A DNA stretch of 64,000 nucleotides from Chryseobacterium formosense (GCF_900116415.1 NZ_FPAP01000002.1:806001-870000), one strand, 5' to 3'; positions 15,743 through 22,650 are shown, counted from the stretch's first letter. Notes: generated from the sequence alone by a model not told the origin. Translations and numbers: made by a program.

Positions 15743-15826
15743 GGAAGTACGCCGAAGTTGGAGAGTCGGGGCAGACTGTAAATCTGTTGTTTCATTGCTG
15801 AGTAGGTTCGAATCCTACTACTTCCA
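15743..15826 (+). tRNA. tRNA-Tyr-like (anticodon GTA), CCA encoded
   Basis: Acceptor GGAAGTA/TACTTCC perfect, D stem CCG/CGG, anticodon stem GCAGA/TCTGT with loop CTGTAAA, long variable arm as expected for bacterial Tyr, T arm GTAGG/CCTAC. CCA follows at 15827-15829. Confidence 0.8.
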
Positions 15827-15832
15827 CCAACA

Positions 15833-15903
15833 CCGCTGATAATGTAATGGCAGCATGCAGGAAATGTACTCTTGTTGTTCAGGTTCGACTCCTGGTTGGT
15901 GGT
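15833..15903 (+). tRNA. tRNA-like element with anticodon TGT and A at position 33
   Basis: Acceptor CCGCTGA/TTGGTGG (several GU), D stem ATG/CAT, anticodon stem CAGGA/TCTTG with loop AATGTAC, T arm TCAGG/CCTGG. Read literally it is Thr(TGT), but the near-universal U33 is A, so decoding is doubtful. Its layout matches the Gln gene at 16445. Confidence 0.5.
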
Positions 15904-15913
15904 TTTATAAAAT

Positions 15914-15986
15914 GCTCTATTCGTCTAACGGTTCAGGACGCCTGCCTTTCGAGCAGAAAACAAGGGTTCGATTCCCTTATAGAGTA
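15914..15986 (+). tRNA. tRNA-Glu-like (anticodon TTC), copy 2
   Basis: Acceptor GCTCTAT/ATAGAGT, anticodon loop CTTTCGA on stem CCTGC/GCAGA with one mismatch, T arm AAGGG/CCCTT. Compared with copy 1 the acceptor pair C5-G68 became T5-A68, a compensatory change that keeps pairing. Confidence 0.7.
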
Positions 15987-15990
15987 CAGA

Positions 15991-16076
15991 AAAGTGAATA
16001 AGTGAATCGTGAATTTTGCTGCGCAAGTGAATTTTAAAAATTGAGAGCAAAGCGATTGTCCATTCACAATTCACAA
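15991..16076. repeat. Inverted-repeat spacer R4, copy 2
   Basis: Rich in GTGAAT words on the left and ATTCAC words on the right, with the same AGCAAAGCG centre as the spacer at 14264. Confidence 0.6.
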
Positions 16077-16082
16077 AAGAAT

Positions 16083-16181
16083 AGGTTAAATGGAAAAGAG
16101 AAAAGTTTATCGAGCGCAGAAGATCTTTACGAATATAACAGGCATAGTTTATAAATATAGACAGGCTTTTCTCAGACCTAA
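16083..16181 (+). ncRNA. Type A hairpin RNA, copy 4
   Basis: GAGAAAAG (16098-16105) pairs with CTTTTCTC (16166-16173) and AGGT with ACCT further out. The inner TTTATC/GACAGG carries one A-C mismatch. The loop keeps GAGCGCAGAAGATCTTTACG. Confidence 0.6.
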
Positions 16182-16223
16182 TTTTATAAATGATAGTTGA
16201 TCAATTATCATCTATAAAAATTC

Positions 16224-16297
16224 GCGGGAATGGTGGAAATGGTAGACACACTTGATTTAGGCTCAAGGTTTTGGGGGTTCGAGTCCCTCTTTCCGTA
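16224..16297 (+). tRNA. tRNA-Leu-like (anticodon TAG) without the long variable arm
   Basis: Acceptor GCGGGAA/TTTCCGT, Leu-like D region (TGGTGGAAATGGTAGACAC), anticodon stem CTTGA/TCAAG with loop TTTAGGC, T loop TTCGAGT. Only about 5 nt lie between the anticodon and T stems, whereas bacterial tRNA-Leu normally has a long variable arm. Confidence 0.65.
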
Positions 16298-16365
16298 CAA
16301 AAAGAATAATTGATAAAAACGGCAATAGTATCATTTATAACTTATCAATTATCATTCATAAACTT

Positions 16366-16438
16366 GGAAGAGTGGTGTAGAAGGTCTGCACGTTAGTCTG
16401 AAAAACTAAAGGTACAGGTTCGATTCCTGTCTGTTCCA
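16366..16438 (+). tRNA. tRNA-Phe-like (anticodon GAA)
   Basis: Acceptor GGAAGAG/CTGTTCC with one G-G mismatch, D stem GTG/CAC, anticodon stem TTAGT/ACTAA with loop CTGAAAA, T arm ACAGG/CCTGT. The same mismatched acceptor recurs in array B element Y3. Confidence 0.7.
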
Positions 16439-16444
16439 CAAAAC

Positions 16445-16517
16445 TGATTCATAGTGTAATTGGTCAGCACACAAGACTTTGACTCTTGTTGTTCAGGTTC
16501 GAGTCCTGATGAATCAA
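16445..16517 (+). tRNA. tRNA-Gln-like (anticodon TTG)
   Basis: Acceptor TGATTCA/TGAATCA perfect, D stem GTG/CAC, anticodon stem CAAGA/TCTTG with loop CTTTGAC, T arm TCAGG/CCTGA. Last member of array A. Confidence 0.8.
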
Positions 16518-16543
16518 CAAAAAGCTGTATTAAAAAACTTGTT

Positions 16544-16623
16544 TTCTTAGCAGAGTGAAACGCCTTTGCGAGCCATAAAAACAGTTAGTAGTAAAAAAAA
16601 CTTTGCGCACTTTGCGTTAAAAA
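16544..16623 (+). repeat. Dispersed upstream repeat R1, copy 2
   Basis: Shares GCAGAGTGAAACGCC, CGCCTTTGCGA and CTTTGCGCACTTTGCG with the other R1 copies. Forms most of the gap between array A and the YkuK gene. Confidence 0.7.
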
Positions 16624-16663
16624 CAATATTTAAACAAAAACAAATTTAAAACATGTAGAAAAA

Positions 16664-17149
16664 ATGGAAACGCAACAACAAACATGGCAAAATATGACTG
16701 GGAAAATTTTCCAACACTCTATCACACAGCTGGTAGAAGAAGCCATCATCCGCGAACAGGCAAATGGACACCGACTGAAAGTGTGTGTGGGTTCAGACTC
16801 CCACGTTTATGGTGATGCCATTAATTATGCTACGGCAGTTGTCGTTATTCGTGAGGGAAAAGGAGCGTTTACCTTTATCAGAAAAGAAAGAGAAATACAG
16901 AATATCAGTATCAAAGAGCGAATGTTGAACGAGGTCAACAAATCTGTAGAAATCGCCTACGCCATTTGCTCTATTCTGGAAAATTATGATGTGGAAATGG
17001 AGGTACACGCAGACATTAACACCGACCCGGATTTTAAATCCAATGTCGCTTTGAAAGACGCAATGGGATATATTCTGGGAATGGGTTATATATTTAAAGC
17101 AAAACCTTACGCATTTGCAAGTTCAAATTGTGCTGATATGATGGTGTAA
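16664..17149 (+). CDS. RNase H-like YkuK family protein (DUF458)
   Basis: A 161-residue protein of the YkuK/DUF458 family, which has an RNase H-like fold. LKVCVGSDSHVYGDAINYAT (about residues 38-57) holds the first acidic pair, and VEVHADINTDPDFKSN (around 109-122) a second cluster; both fit a two-metal nuclease site. No signal peptide. It is the first protein gene after array A and is followed by a cyclic-phosphate-processing receiver, suggesting work on RNA ends. Enzyme activity of the family is not established to my knowledge. Confidence 0.75.
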   Translation: METQQQTWQNMTGKIFQHSITQLVEEAIIREQANGHRLKVCVGSDSHVYGDAINYATAVVVIREGKGAFTFIRKEREIQNISIKERMLNEVNKSVEIAYAICSILENYDVEMEVHADINTDPDFKSNVALKDAMGYILGMGYIFKAKPYAFASSNCADMMV

Positions 17150-17242
17150 TGAAGTGTGAAGCGGGATGAGGGGAGATGGAAGGCTAAAAACTTTCCAATT
17201 ATTTCTATCTTCCCAACTCCATCCAAAAAAATAAATAAAGCA

Positions 17243-17614
17243 ATGGAAATAACAAAAAGATTACTATTTCTGGATGATATAAGATATCCGATTGAGGCGT
17301 ATCAATATACAAAACAGGATATTTTCCTCAGAAAAGACTGGCATATCGTTCGAAATTATGAGCAATTTGTCAACAGGATTTTGGAAAAAGGACTTCCGGA
17401 AATGATTTCTTTTGACCACGACCTTGCTGATGAACATTATTTGGAACCAGATTCTCAAGAATTTGTTGAAAAAACAGGTTACGATTGTGCAAAATGGTTG
17501 GTAGAATATTGTATGGATAACTATTTAGACTTACCAAAATTCTCCTGCCACTCAATGAACCCTGTTGGAAAGGCAAATATTGAAGGTCTTTTAAACAATT
17601 TTAAAAAATTGTAA
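17243..17614 (+). CDS. Cyclic-phosphate processing receiver-like protein (cREC)
   Basis: A 123-residue protein. LLFLDDIRYP (residues 6-15), MISFDHDLADEH (about 53-64), TGYDCAKWLVEYC and FSCHSMNPVGKANI (about 100-113) match the domain named cyclic-phosphate processing receiver, proposed from comparative genomics of RNA repair to act on 2',3'-cyclic phosphate ends. The reading frame is open from 17156, but the ATG at 17243 starts exactly at the domain and follows a repeat-like spacer, so it is the better start. It ends on the base before the next gene's ATG. Confidence 0.8.
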   Translation: MEITKRLLFLDDIRYPIEAYQYTKQDIFLRKDWHIVRNYEQFVNRILEKGLPEMISFDHDLADEHYLEPDSQEFVEKTGYDCAKWLVEYCMDNYLDLPKFSCHSMNPVGKANIEGLLNNFKKL

Positions 17615-18186
17615 TGGATATTTTTAGATTAATTCAGGATATAAAAAGGCATTTGAAACTCAGTTTTGATGAGGTCGACAGATGGTTTGATAAAGATAAA
17701 GAAACGTTGAACTTTCAGCCTTCAAATGGAGGTTGGACGATTCAGCAGATTTTAGAACACATTTATCTGACGAACTTTTATTTGTTGATTCTTATTGAAA
17801 AAGGTTCAAAAAAAGCAATACGTAATTATCAAAATCTTGATTTAAATATTGAAATAAAAAATTACAGTTTCGATCAAAAAAAGTTTGAAAAAGTAGGTGA
17901 ATACGGAGCTTTTGAGTGGATCAGACCGGAACACATGGAGCCGAAAGGAGAATTAAATTTAAATGAAATCAGAAGTTTAATTTCACAGCAATATGATCAA
18001 TGTTTAGATTATTTAGACTTGATGAAAAACGGAGAAGGTCTCCTCTGCAAAACAACCATGACAGTGAATGAATTGGGAAAAATCAATGTGTATGAATACA
18101 TTTATTTCCTTTCACTTCACGCCCAAAGACATGTTACTCAGATGAAGAATAACGAATTAGAAACAATTAAAAATTTAAAAAAATGA
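17614..18186 (+). CDS. DinB-like four-helix protein
   Basis: A 190-residue protein with the DinB/YfiT-type four-helix layout. The motif GGWTIQQILEHIYLTN (about residues 40-55) carries the first metal-ligand histidine, and LHAQRHVTQM (near 170) carries the HxxxH pair, so a divalent metal site is likely. DinB-family proteins are often thiol-dependent transferases or of unknown function. It overlaps the stop of the cREC gene by one base and the metallophosphoesterase start by ATGA, so the three genes are translationally coupled. A role with RNA is suggested only by context. Confidence 0.7.
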   Translation: MDIFRLIQDIKRHLKLSFDEVDRWFDKDKETLNFQPSNGGWTIQQILEHIYLTNFYLLILIEKGSKKAIRNYQNLDLNIEIKNYSFDQKKFEKVGEYGAFEWIRPEHMEPKGELNLNEIRSLISQQYDQCLDYLDLMKNGEGLLCKTTMTVNELGKINVYEYIYFLSLHAQRHVTQMKNNELETIKNLKK

Positions 18187-18746
18187 AACCAAATATATTT
18201 TTCACAGCAGACCATCATTTTGGTCATGAAAACATTATAAAATTTTCCGAAAGACCTTTTGAGTCTTTGGAACACATGAACGAAGAACTCATCAAAAGAT
18301 GAAATGAGAAAATCGGAGAGAATGATATTGTCTACCATTTAGGCGATGTGAGTTTAGGAAAACCGGATGTTACAAAGGATATTTTAGATCGATTGAATGG
18401 CAAAATCCATTTGATAAAAGGCAATCACGAATATTCTGCACTTAGGGTTTCGGATAGATTCGAATGGATTAAAGATTATCACGAACTTTCCATAGAAGAT
18501 GAAGAAGCAACTCAAGGCAAACAGAAAATTATTCTTTTCCATTACGCCATGCGAACCTGGAATGGCTCACACCGTGGAATTTGGCAACTCTACGGTCATT
18601 CCCACGGAACATTGCCGGATGACGAAAAGGCATTAAGCATTGACGTTGGAGTCGATTGTCATAATTTTTATCCGATTTCTTACGAAGAAGTCAAGGAATT
18701 GATGAAAACAAAAACATGGACGCCACCGTTTGCTCCGAGAAATTAA
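18183..18746 (+). pseudogene. Metallophosphoesterase interrupted by an in-frame TGA
   Basis: The frame opens with IFFTADHHFGHENI (metal motif DxH) and continues with YHLGDVSLG, IKGNHE, FHYAMRTWNG and LYGHSHG, the full motif set of a small calcineurin-like phosphoesterase. Codon 40 (18300-18302) is TGA where the family has TGG (ELIKR-W-NEKIG). A single base change therefore splits an otherwise intact 187-codon gene. An internal ATG at 18348 would give a 132-residue product without the first metal motif. Possible explanations are a recent nonsense mutation, a sequencing error, or readthrough; no tRNA with anticodon TCA was seen in the window. It is coupled by ATGA to the preceding gene. Confidence 0.8.
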
Positions 18747-18843
18747 TAAGCTGGAAGTCTGAAGCTGGAGGCTGGAGGTATTTTCGTGCGGTAGAAAACT
18801 TCCATCCTCTAACTTCCTGCTTCCATCCTTTAAACCAAAAAAC

Positions 18844-19389
18844 ATGAAAACAACAAATCAAATATTAATCGTCGACTTAGAAGCCACTTGCTGGGAAAAC
18901 GACAGAATTCCCGTCGGACAAAAAGTCGATATTATAGAAATAGGAATTTGCGAATTAAACAGAACAACAAAAGCAATTTCCAAGAAACAAAGCATTTACG
19001 TCATTCCGGAAAGGTCTAAAATCAATAAATTTTGTACGGATCTTACAGGAATAACTCCAAAACTGATAGAAGAAAAAGGAATTCATTTCGAAGAAGCCTG
19101 CGAGAAAATACGGGATGAATATGACTCAACCTCGTTTACATGGGCAGGTTTTGGAAATTTTGATAAAGAGCAGATCATGGAACAGTGTGATTATCTCGGC
19201 ATCGAAAATCCTTTTTCAGAAAATTATATTAACATTATGCATCAGTTCAAAGCCTATAATGGACTTTACAAAATGATGGGTTTAAAAAGAGCTCTTAAAG
19301 CTATGAATATGGATTTTGAAGGAAATCATCACAGCGGAGCAGACGATGCGTATAATGCAGCCAGGATTTTAAGAAAGATTTTGGAATAA
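18844..19389 (+). CDS. DEDDh 3'-5' exonuclease, first copy
   Basis: A 181-residue exonuclease of the DnaQ-like/ERI-1-like group. ILIVDLEATCW (residues 8-18) gives the DxE pair, WAGFGNFDKEQ (about 100-110) the second acidic site, and HHSGADDAYNAARI (about 161-174) the HxxxxD motif. ERI-like relatives trim structured RNA 3' ends; whether this one acts on RNA or DNA is not decided by sequence. A paralogue follows directly at 19497, both starting with K-T-T.  The spacer before it (18747-18843) is a purine-rich/pyrimidine-rich inverted repeat. Confidence 0.85.
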   Translation: MKTTNQILIVDLEATCWENDRIPVGQKVDIIEIGICELNRTTKAISKKQSIYVIPERSKINKFCTDLTGITPKLIEEKGIHFEEACEKIRDEYDSTSFTWAGFGNFDKEQIMEQCDYLGIENPFSENYINIMHQFKAYNGLYKMMGLKRALKAMNMDFEGNHHSGADDAYNAARILRKILE

Positions 19390-19496
19390 TAATTTTGGTA
19401 GGGAAGATGGATGATAGAAGCGGGAAGTTTTTGCAGTACGTAATTTACTTCCAGCCTCCAACTTCAAACTTCCAACCATTTAAACCATTTAAAAAA

Positions 19497-20045
19497 GTGA
19501 AAACAACAGACAACATATTAATTATAGACCTCGAAGCCACGTGTTGGGATGACCGCCCGCCGAGAGGTCAGGAAAGTGAAATCATAGAAATCGGTGTTTG
19601 TATCATGGATGCAAAAACCGGTAAGATTTCACAAAATGAAGGAATCTTAGTGAAACCTCAATACTCAAAAGTGAGTCCGTTTTGTACAGAACTGACTTCC
19701 ATTACACAGAAAATGCTTGATGAAGAAGGCATTTTACTCGAAGATGCATTAGATATTCTACGAGCAGAATACGATTCTGAAGACTTGACTTGGGCAAGTT
19801 ATGGAAACTATGATCTGAATATGCTTCAGAATCAGGCAAGAAGATTCAATGTCGATTATCCTTTGAGTGATGATCATATTAATGTGAAAACATTATTCGG
19901 AGAACTGCATCCGACCGTCAGAAAAAGTGTCGGAATGGCAAGAGCTTTAGGCGAACTGAATTTTAAGCTTGAAGGTACCCATCACAGAGGTGTGGATGAT
20001 GCTAAAAATATTGCAAAGATTTTACATTGGTGCTTGCAACAATAG
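19497..20045 (+). CDS. DEDDh 3'-5' exonuclease, second copy
   Basis: Paralogue of the preceding gene with ILIIDLEATCW, WASYGNYDLNML and HHRGVDDAKNIAKI. The frame is open from an ATG at 19395, but that extension is encoded by a GGAAG/CTTCC-type spacer repeat. The GTG at 19497 (VKTTDNILIIDLEATCW) aligns with the start of the first copy, giving 182 residues. Tandem duplicated exonucleases between tRNA-like arrays suggest processing of array transcripts or of damaged tRNA; that is inference. A terminator follows. Confidence 0.85.
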   Translation: MKTTDNILIIDLEATCWDDRPPRGQESEIIEIGVCIMDAKTGKISQNEGILVKPQYSKVSPFCTELTSITQKMLDEEGILLEDALDILRAEYDSEDLTWASYGNYDLNMLQNQARRFNVDYPLSDDHINVKTLFGELHPTVRKSVGMARALGELNFKLEGTHHRGVDDAKNIAKILHWCLQQ

Positions 20046-20081
20046 TAATGTAACAATTTAACAATATAGAAATATAACAAT

Positions 20082-20111
20082 GGCTTCCTTGGATAGAGGG
20101 AGCTTTTTTTA
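20082..20111 (+). terminator. Terminator after the exonuclease pair
   Basis: GGCTTCC can pair with GGGAGCT (two GU pairs) and a T-run follows. Confidence 0.6.
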
Positions 20112-20121
20112 TAGTTATCCT

Positions 20122-20197
20122 GTCATTGCGAGAAGCGAAGCGACGAAGCAATCTCAATAAATAACAATGGATTGCTTTACTTTCAGTTCGCAATGAC
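20122..20197. repeat. Dispersed palindromic repeat R2, copy 2
   Basis: Starts GTCATTGCGAGAAGCGAAGC and ends TTCGCAATGAC; internal GAAGCAATCT and GATTGCTT arms as in the copy at 13340. Confidence 0.75.
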
Positions 20198-20220
20198 AAA
20201 AAAATCACATTAAAATTTTC

Positions 20221-20256
20221 TACGCAAAAACACTGCGTAATAACCTTCTTACTTTG
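20221..20256 (+). promoter_or_regulatory. Promoter with TACGCA-type box, upstream of the leader and slipin
   Basis: TACGCAAAAACACTGCG (inverted ACGCA/TGCGT with a 7-nt spacer) begins at 20221 and the -7 element TTACTTTG begins at 20249. The same box and the same 28-nt offset occur at 22917 and, in variant form, at 25777. Confidence 0.75.
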
Positions 20257-20276
20257 CATCATCAAAATGAGAGAAC

Positions 20277-20400
20277 ACTAAAATTTTGAAAAACAAATTT
20301 TAGTCAAAATATCAGGCAAGTCTTGTTGAGTGTTTCTGTATAGCACCATTGCAGGAGATTTTGTTAAGTAACATTATTTTTTTCTGTTCAACTTGACTTG
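20277..20400 (+). ncRNA. Structured leader RNA
   Basis: ACTAAAATTT (20277-20286) is an exact complement of AAATTTTAGT (20295-20304). CAAGTC and GTTGA (20317-20329) pair with TCAAC and GACTTG (20388-20400) around a symmetrical TT/TT internal loop. Two strong stems directly after a promoter, with no ORF, indicate a non-coding RNA or long 5' leader. It lacks the UGYCGUA motif of array B. Confidence 0.55.
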
Positions 20401-20436
20401 AAGGTTTCGGAATTTTCCAAAAAATTTCACATCGCT

Positions 20437-20504
20437 CTATAGGTTGAAGGTTCGAGTCCTTCTATTTCCAAAATGGAAATATAGTTCAATTGGTAGAACA
20501 ATAG
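20437..20504 (+). ncRNA. Circularly permuted tRNA-like module 1
   Basis: In order: CTAT (anticodon-stem 3' strand), T arm GAAGG-TTCGAGT-CCTTC, acceptor 3' strand ATTTCCA, loop AAA, acceptor 5' strand TGGAAAT, D arm GTTC...GAAC, then ATAG closing on CTAT. Every stem pairs perfectly. The 3' tRNA half precedes the 5' half. Confidence 0.75.
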
Positions 20505-20512
20505 ATTTTAGC

Positions 20513-20584
20513 ACAGGTTCGAATCCTGTCTTCACTTCGGGTGAAGTAGCTCAGTCTGGTTAGAGCACTACACTATTAATGTAG
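20513..20584 (+). ncRNA. Permuted or chimeric tRNA-like module 2
   Basis: T arm ACAGG-TTCGAAT-CCTGT is followed by CTTCAC, loop TTCGG and GTGAAG, then a D arm GCTC/GAGC and a full anticodon-type hairpin CTACA-CTATTAA-TGTAG. A strong hairpin AAAATAGA/TCTATTTT (20589-20611) follows. Alternatively GGTGAAG (20540-20546) could pair with ATTCACC at 20642-20648 in normal order. Confidence 0.55.
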
Positions 20585-20640
20585 GTTGAAAATAGACTTA
20601 AAATCTATTTTTTATTAGAGTTTGAATGTCTCGTTAAAAA

Positions 20641-21052
20641 TATTCACCATGGGAAAATTGGAGTTTTTTTCAGTTGTTGAATCAACGTTTTGAAAGAGCT
20701 TGTAAGAAAATATTTTTTCTGAAAATAAAATTCAGTTGAAGAATAGTCAATAATTGGACTGAATTTTCTAAGAAGGACGATTTTCCGCGTGAGCGATGGT
20801 AACGGATACCCCGCAGTGAAGAGCCGAAAGGCAATGAACGAGGAGTAGAAGTGAACGTAGCGACCCAAGTTGTTGCTTTCAGCGATGGCAAGGGACACGC
20901 CCAAGATCTGATTCATTAGAAAATAAGTTTAAAATGCTATTCTGAAATGAATGGAATTTTGTGAAAAACTTTTCTTCCGCCATTTTTGGAAGAGAAAATC
21001 TCAGTTTTTCCTTTTTTTAATTAAAATTAATAACCTTTAAAATATAAAAACG
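20641..21052 (+). other. Non-coding stretch before slipin with a degenerate dispersed repeat
   Basis: ATTCAGT (20729-20735) pairs with ACTGAAT (20757-20763). 20785-20915 is GC-richer and carries words such as GGATACCCCGCAGTGAAG and GGCAAGGGACACGCCC, which I recognise from a family of intergenic repeats in flavobacterial genomes. No convincing ORF on either strand. Confidence 0.5.
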
Positions 21053-22150
21053 ATGATAAAGAATGTACAAATTAAAGCATATCAGATTGGTTTGGTTTTC
21101 AAAAACCGAAACTTAATTGAGATCTTAAAAGAAGGAAATTACTGGCTTTTCGGTAATAAATCTGTAGAAATTTTTGAAACAAAAGATCAGTTTAAAACGG
21201 GAAATGATCTTAATCTTTTACTGAAAAATGAAAACCTCAAAAACTTACTTGAAGTTATTGAAGTAAAGGACGGTGAAATTGTTTTAGTAAAGGAAAACGG
21301 AATCTTCAAAGAAGTGTTGAACGTTGGTCAATATGCTTTTTGGAAAGGAATTGTGAATAGAGAATTTCAAAAAATAGATTTGACAAAAGTTGAAATCACA
21401 GAGAAAATTTCTAAAACAATTCTGGAAAATATGAAGTTGAAAAACTACACAAGAAAGTTTGTTGTGACGAATCAATATAAAGGATTATTGTTAATTGACG
21501 GAAAATTATCCAAAGTTCTGGAAGCCGGAACTTACTATTTCTGGAACAACGAAATTTCTGTTGAAGTAAAAGCCATCGATATGCGTATGCAGCAAATGGA
21601 AATTGCTGGTCAGGAACTTTTGACCAAAGATAAAGCGATGCTGCGTATTAATTTCTATGTGCGTTTTCAGGTAGAAAACATCGAGAAAGCGTTGATGGAA
21701 AATAAAGAATACGATAAGCAATTATATATTTTGATGCAATTGGCTTTGCGTGAGTTTGTTGGAGCTTTGACGTTGGATGAATTACTGTTGAAAAAAGATT
21801 CTGTAGGAAAAGAAATTCTTGAAAATCTTGGAAACAAAGCCGAAGATCTAGGTCTGAAAGCTTCTGATGCCGGAATCCGTGATGTGATCTTAACCGGAGA
21901 AATGAAAGAAATCATGAATCAGGTTTTGATCGCCGAGAAAAAAGCTCAGGCCAACAGCATCATGCGTCGTGAAGAAACAGCTTCCACAAGAAGTTTGCTG
22001 AACACCGCAAAATTGATGGAAGAAAACGAAGTCCTGTGGAAACTGAAAGAAATGGAATATATGGAGAAAATCGCCGACAAAATTGGAGATATCACCGTTT
22101 CCGGAAACAGCAATATTCTTTCTCAGCTGAAAGAGATTTTTGCGAAATAA
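21053..22150 (+). CDS. Slipin-family SPFH protein
   Basis: A 365-residue SPFH/band-7 protein without an N-terminal membrane helix. Two related beta modules occur (YQIGLVFKNRNLIEILKEGN near residue 10; TNQYKGLLLIDGKLSKVLEA near 140), followed by the SPFH core (TKDKAMLRINFYVRFQVENI, LQLALREFVGALTLDELLL) and a helical C-terminus. Slipins of this kind accompany Ro60 and RtcB in bacterial RNA-repair neighbourhoods, where they may scaffold the RNP. It is downstream of the box-containing promoter and the permuted tRNA-like modules, and 0.9 kb before the Ro60 gene. It ends in a strong terminator. Confidence 0.85.
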   Translation: MIKNVQIKAYQIGLVFKNRNLIEILKEGNYWLFGNKSVEIFETKDQFKTGNDLNLLLKNENLKNLLEVIEVKDGEIVLVKENGIFKEVLNVGQYAFWKGIVNREFQKIDLTKVEITEKISKTILENMKLKNYTRKFVVTNQYKGLLLIDGKLSKVLEAGTYYFWNNEISVEVKAIDMRMQQMEIAGQELLTKDKAMLRINFYVRFQVENIEKALMENKEYDKQLYILMQLALREFVGALTLDELLLKKDSVGKEILENLGNKAEDLGLKASDAGIRDVILTGEMKEIMNQVLIAEKKAQANSIMRREETASTRSLLNTAKLMEENEVLWKLKEMEYMEKIADKIGDITVSGNSNILSQLKEIFAK

Positions 22151-22173
22151 AACTAATAACCATTATTATAAAG

Positions 22174-22206
22174 GCAGGTTTTGAGAAATCAGAATCTGCT
22201 TTTTTA
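22174..22206 (+). terminator. Terminator after slipin
   Basis: Eleven-pair stem GCAGGTTTTGA/TCAGAATCTGC with a GAAA tetraloop and a T-run. Confidence 0.9.
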
Positions 22207-22650
22207 TTTCTTCTCCAGCCATTCCTCATAAGAAAGCACGCCCAATTCCGGTTTTCCGTCACCTTCCAAAATCGAAATAAACTCCAGTTGATTTCCATCC
22301 GGATCATTAAAATAAATCGCCAAAGCCGGCATCCATGCAAAAACCATTGGCTCATCAATTCCGTCTTTTAAAAAATTGTAAGGTTTTAAATTTTTATTTT
22401 TTAAAAACTCAATAGAATAATTCAAAATATCTTCTTTATCCACAGAAAAAGCAAAGTGCCTTGTCTGCAAATTTTCTTTTTGCTCCCACAAACCAAGCAT
22501 GGCTTCTTTATTTTTTCCAATCCATAAAAATGCAATCGGACGGTTTCCATCATGATGAGCAAATTCCAAACCTAAAACTTCAGTATAAAATTTTATTGAG
22601 TTTTCTAAATTACTTACCTGTACGTGAGTTTCATATAATCCTTTTATCAT
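22204..22650 (-). CDS. VOC (glyoxalase/bleomycin resistance) family protein
   Basis: A 148-residue vicinal-oxygen-chelate protein. GLYETHVQVSNLENSIKFYT at the start and LAIYFNDPDGNQLEFI near the C-terminus are the standard beta-alpha-beta modules; ETHV histidine and the final glutamate are usual metal ligands. The substrate cannot be told. It is oriented against slipin and Ro60 and shares the slipin terminator region, so it interrupts the RNA island without an evident link to it. Confidence 0.85.
   Translation of the reverse strand: MIKGLYETHVQVSNLENSIKFYTEVLGLEFAHHDGNRPIAFLWIGKNKEAMLGLWEQKENLQTRHFAFSVDKEDILNYSIEFLKNKNLKPYNFLKDGIDEPMVFAWMPALAIYFNDPDGNQLEFISILEGDGKPELGVLSYEEWLEKK

Noticed and set aside
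19395..19496. N-terminal extension of the second exonuclease from an upstream ATG
   Set aside because: The extension is encoded by a GGAAG/CTTCC spacer repeat; the GTG at 19497 aligns with the paralogue.
20644..20916. 90-codon reverse ORF upstream of slipin
   Set aside because: Lies over a degenerate GC-richer intergenic repeat, with low-complexity translation and no homology.
22036..22371. 111-codon forward ORF over the slipin end
   Set aside because: Overlaps the slipin gene, its terminator and the convergent VOC gene in another frame.
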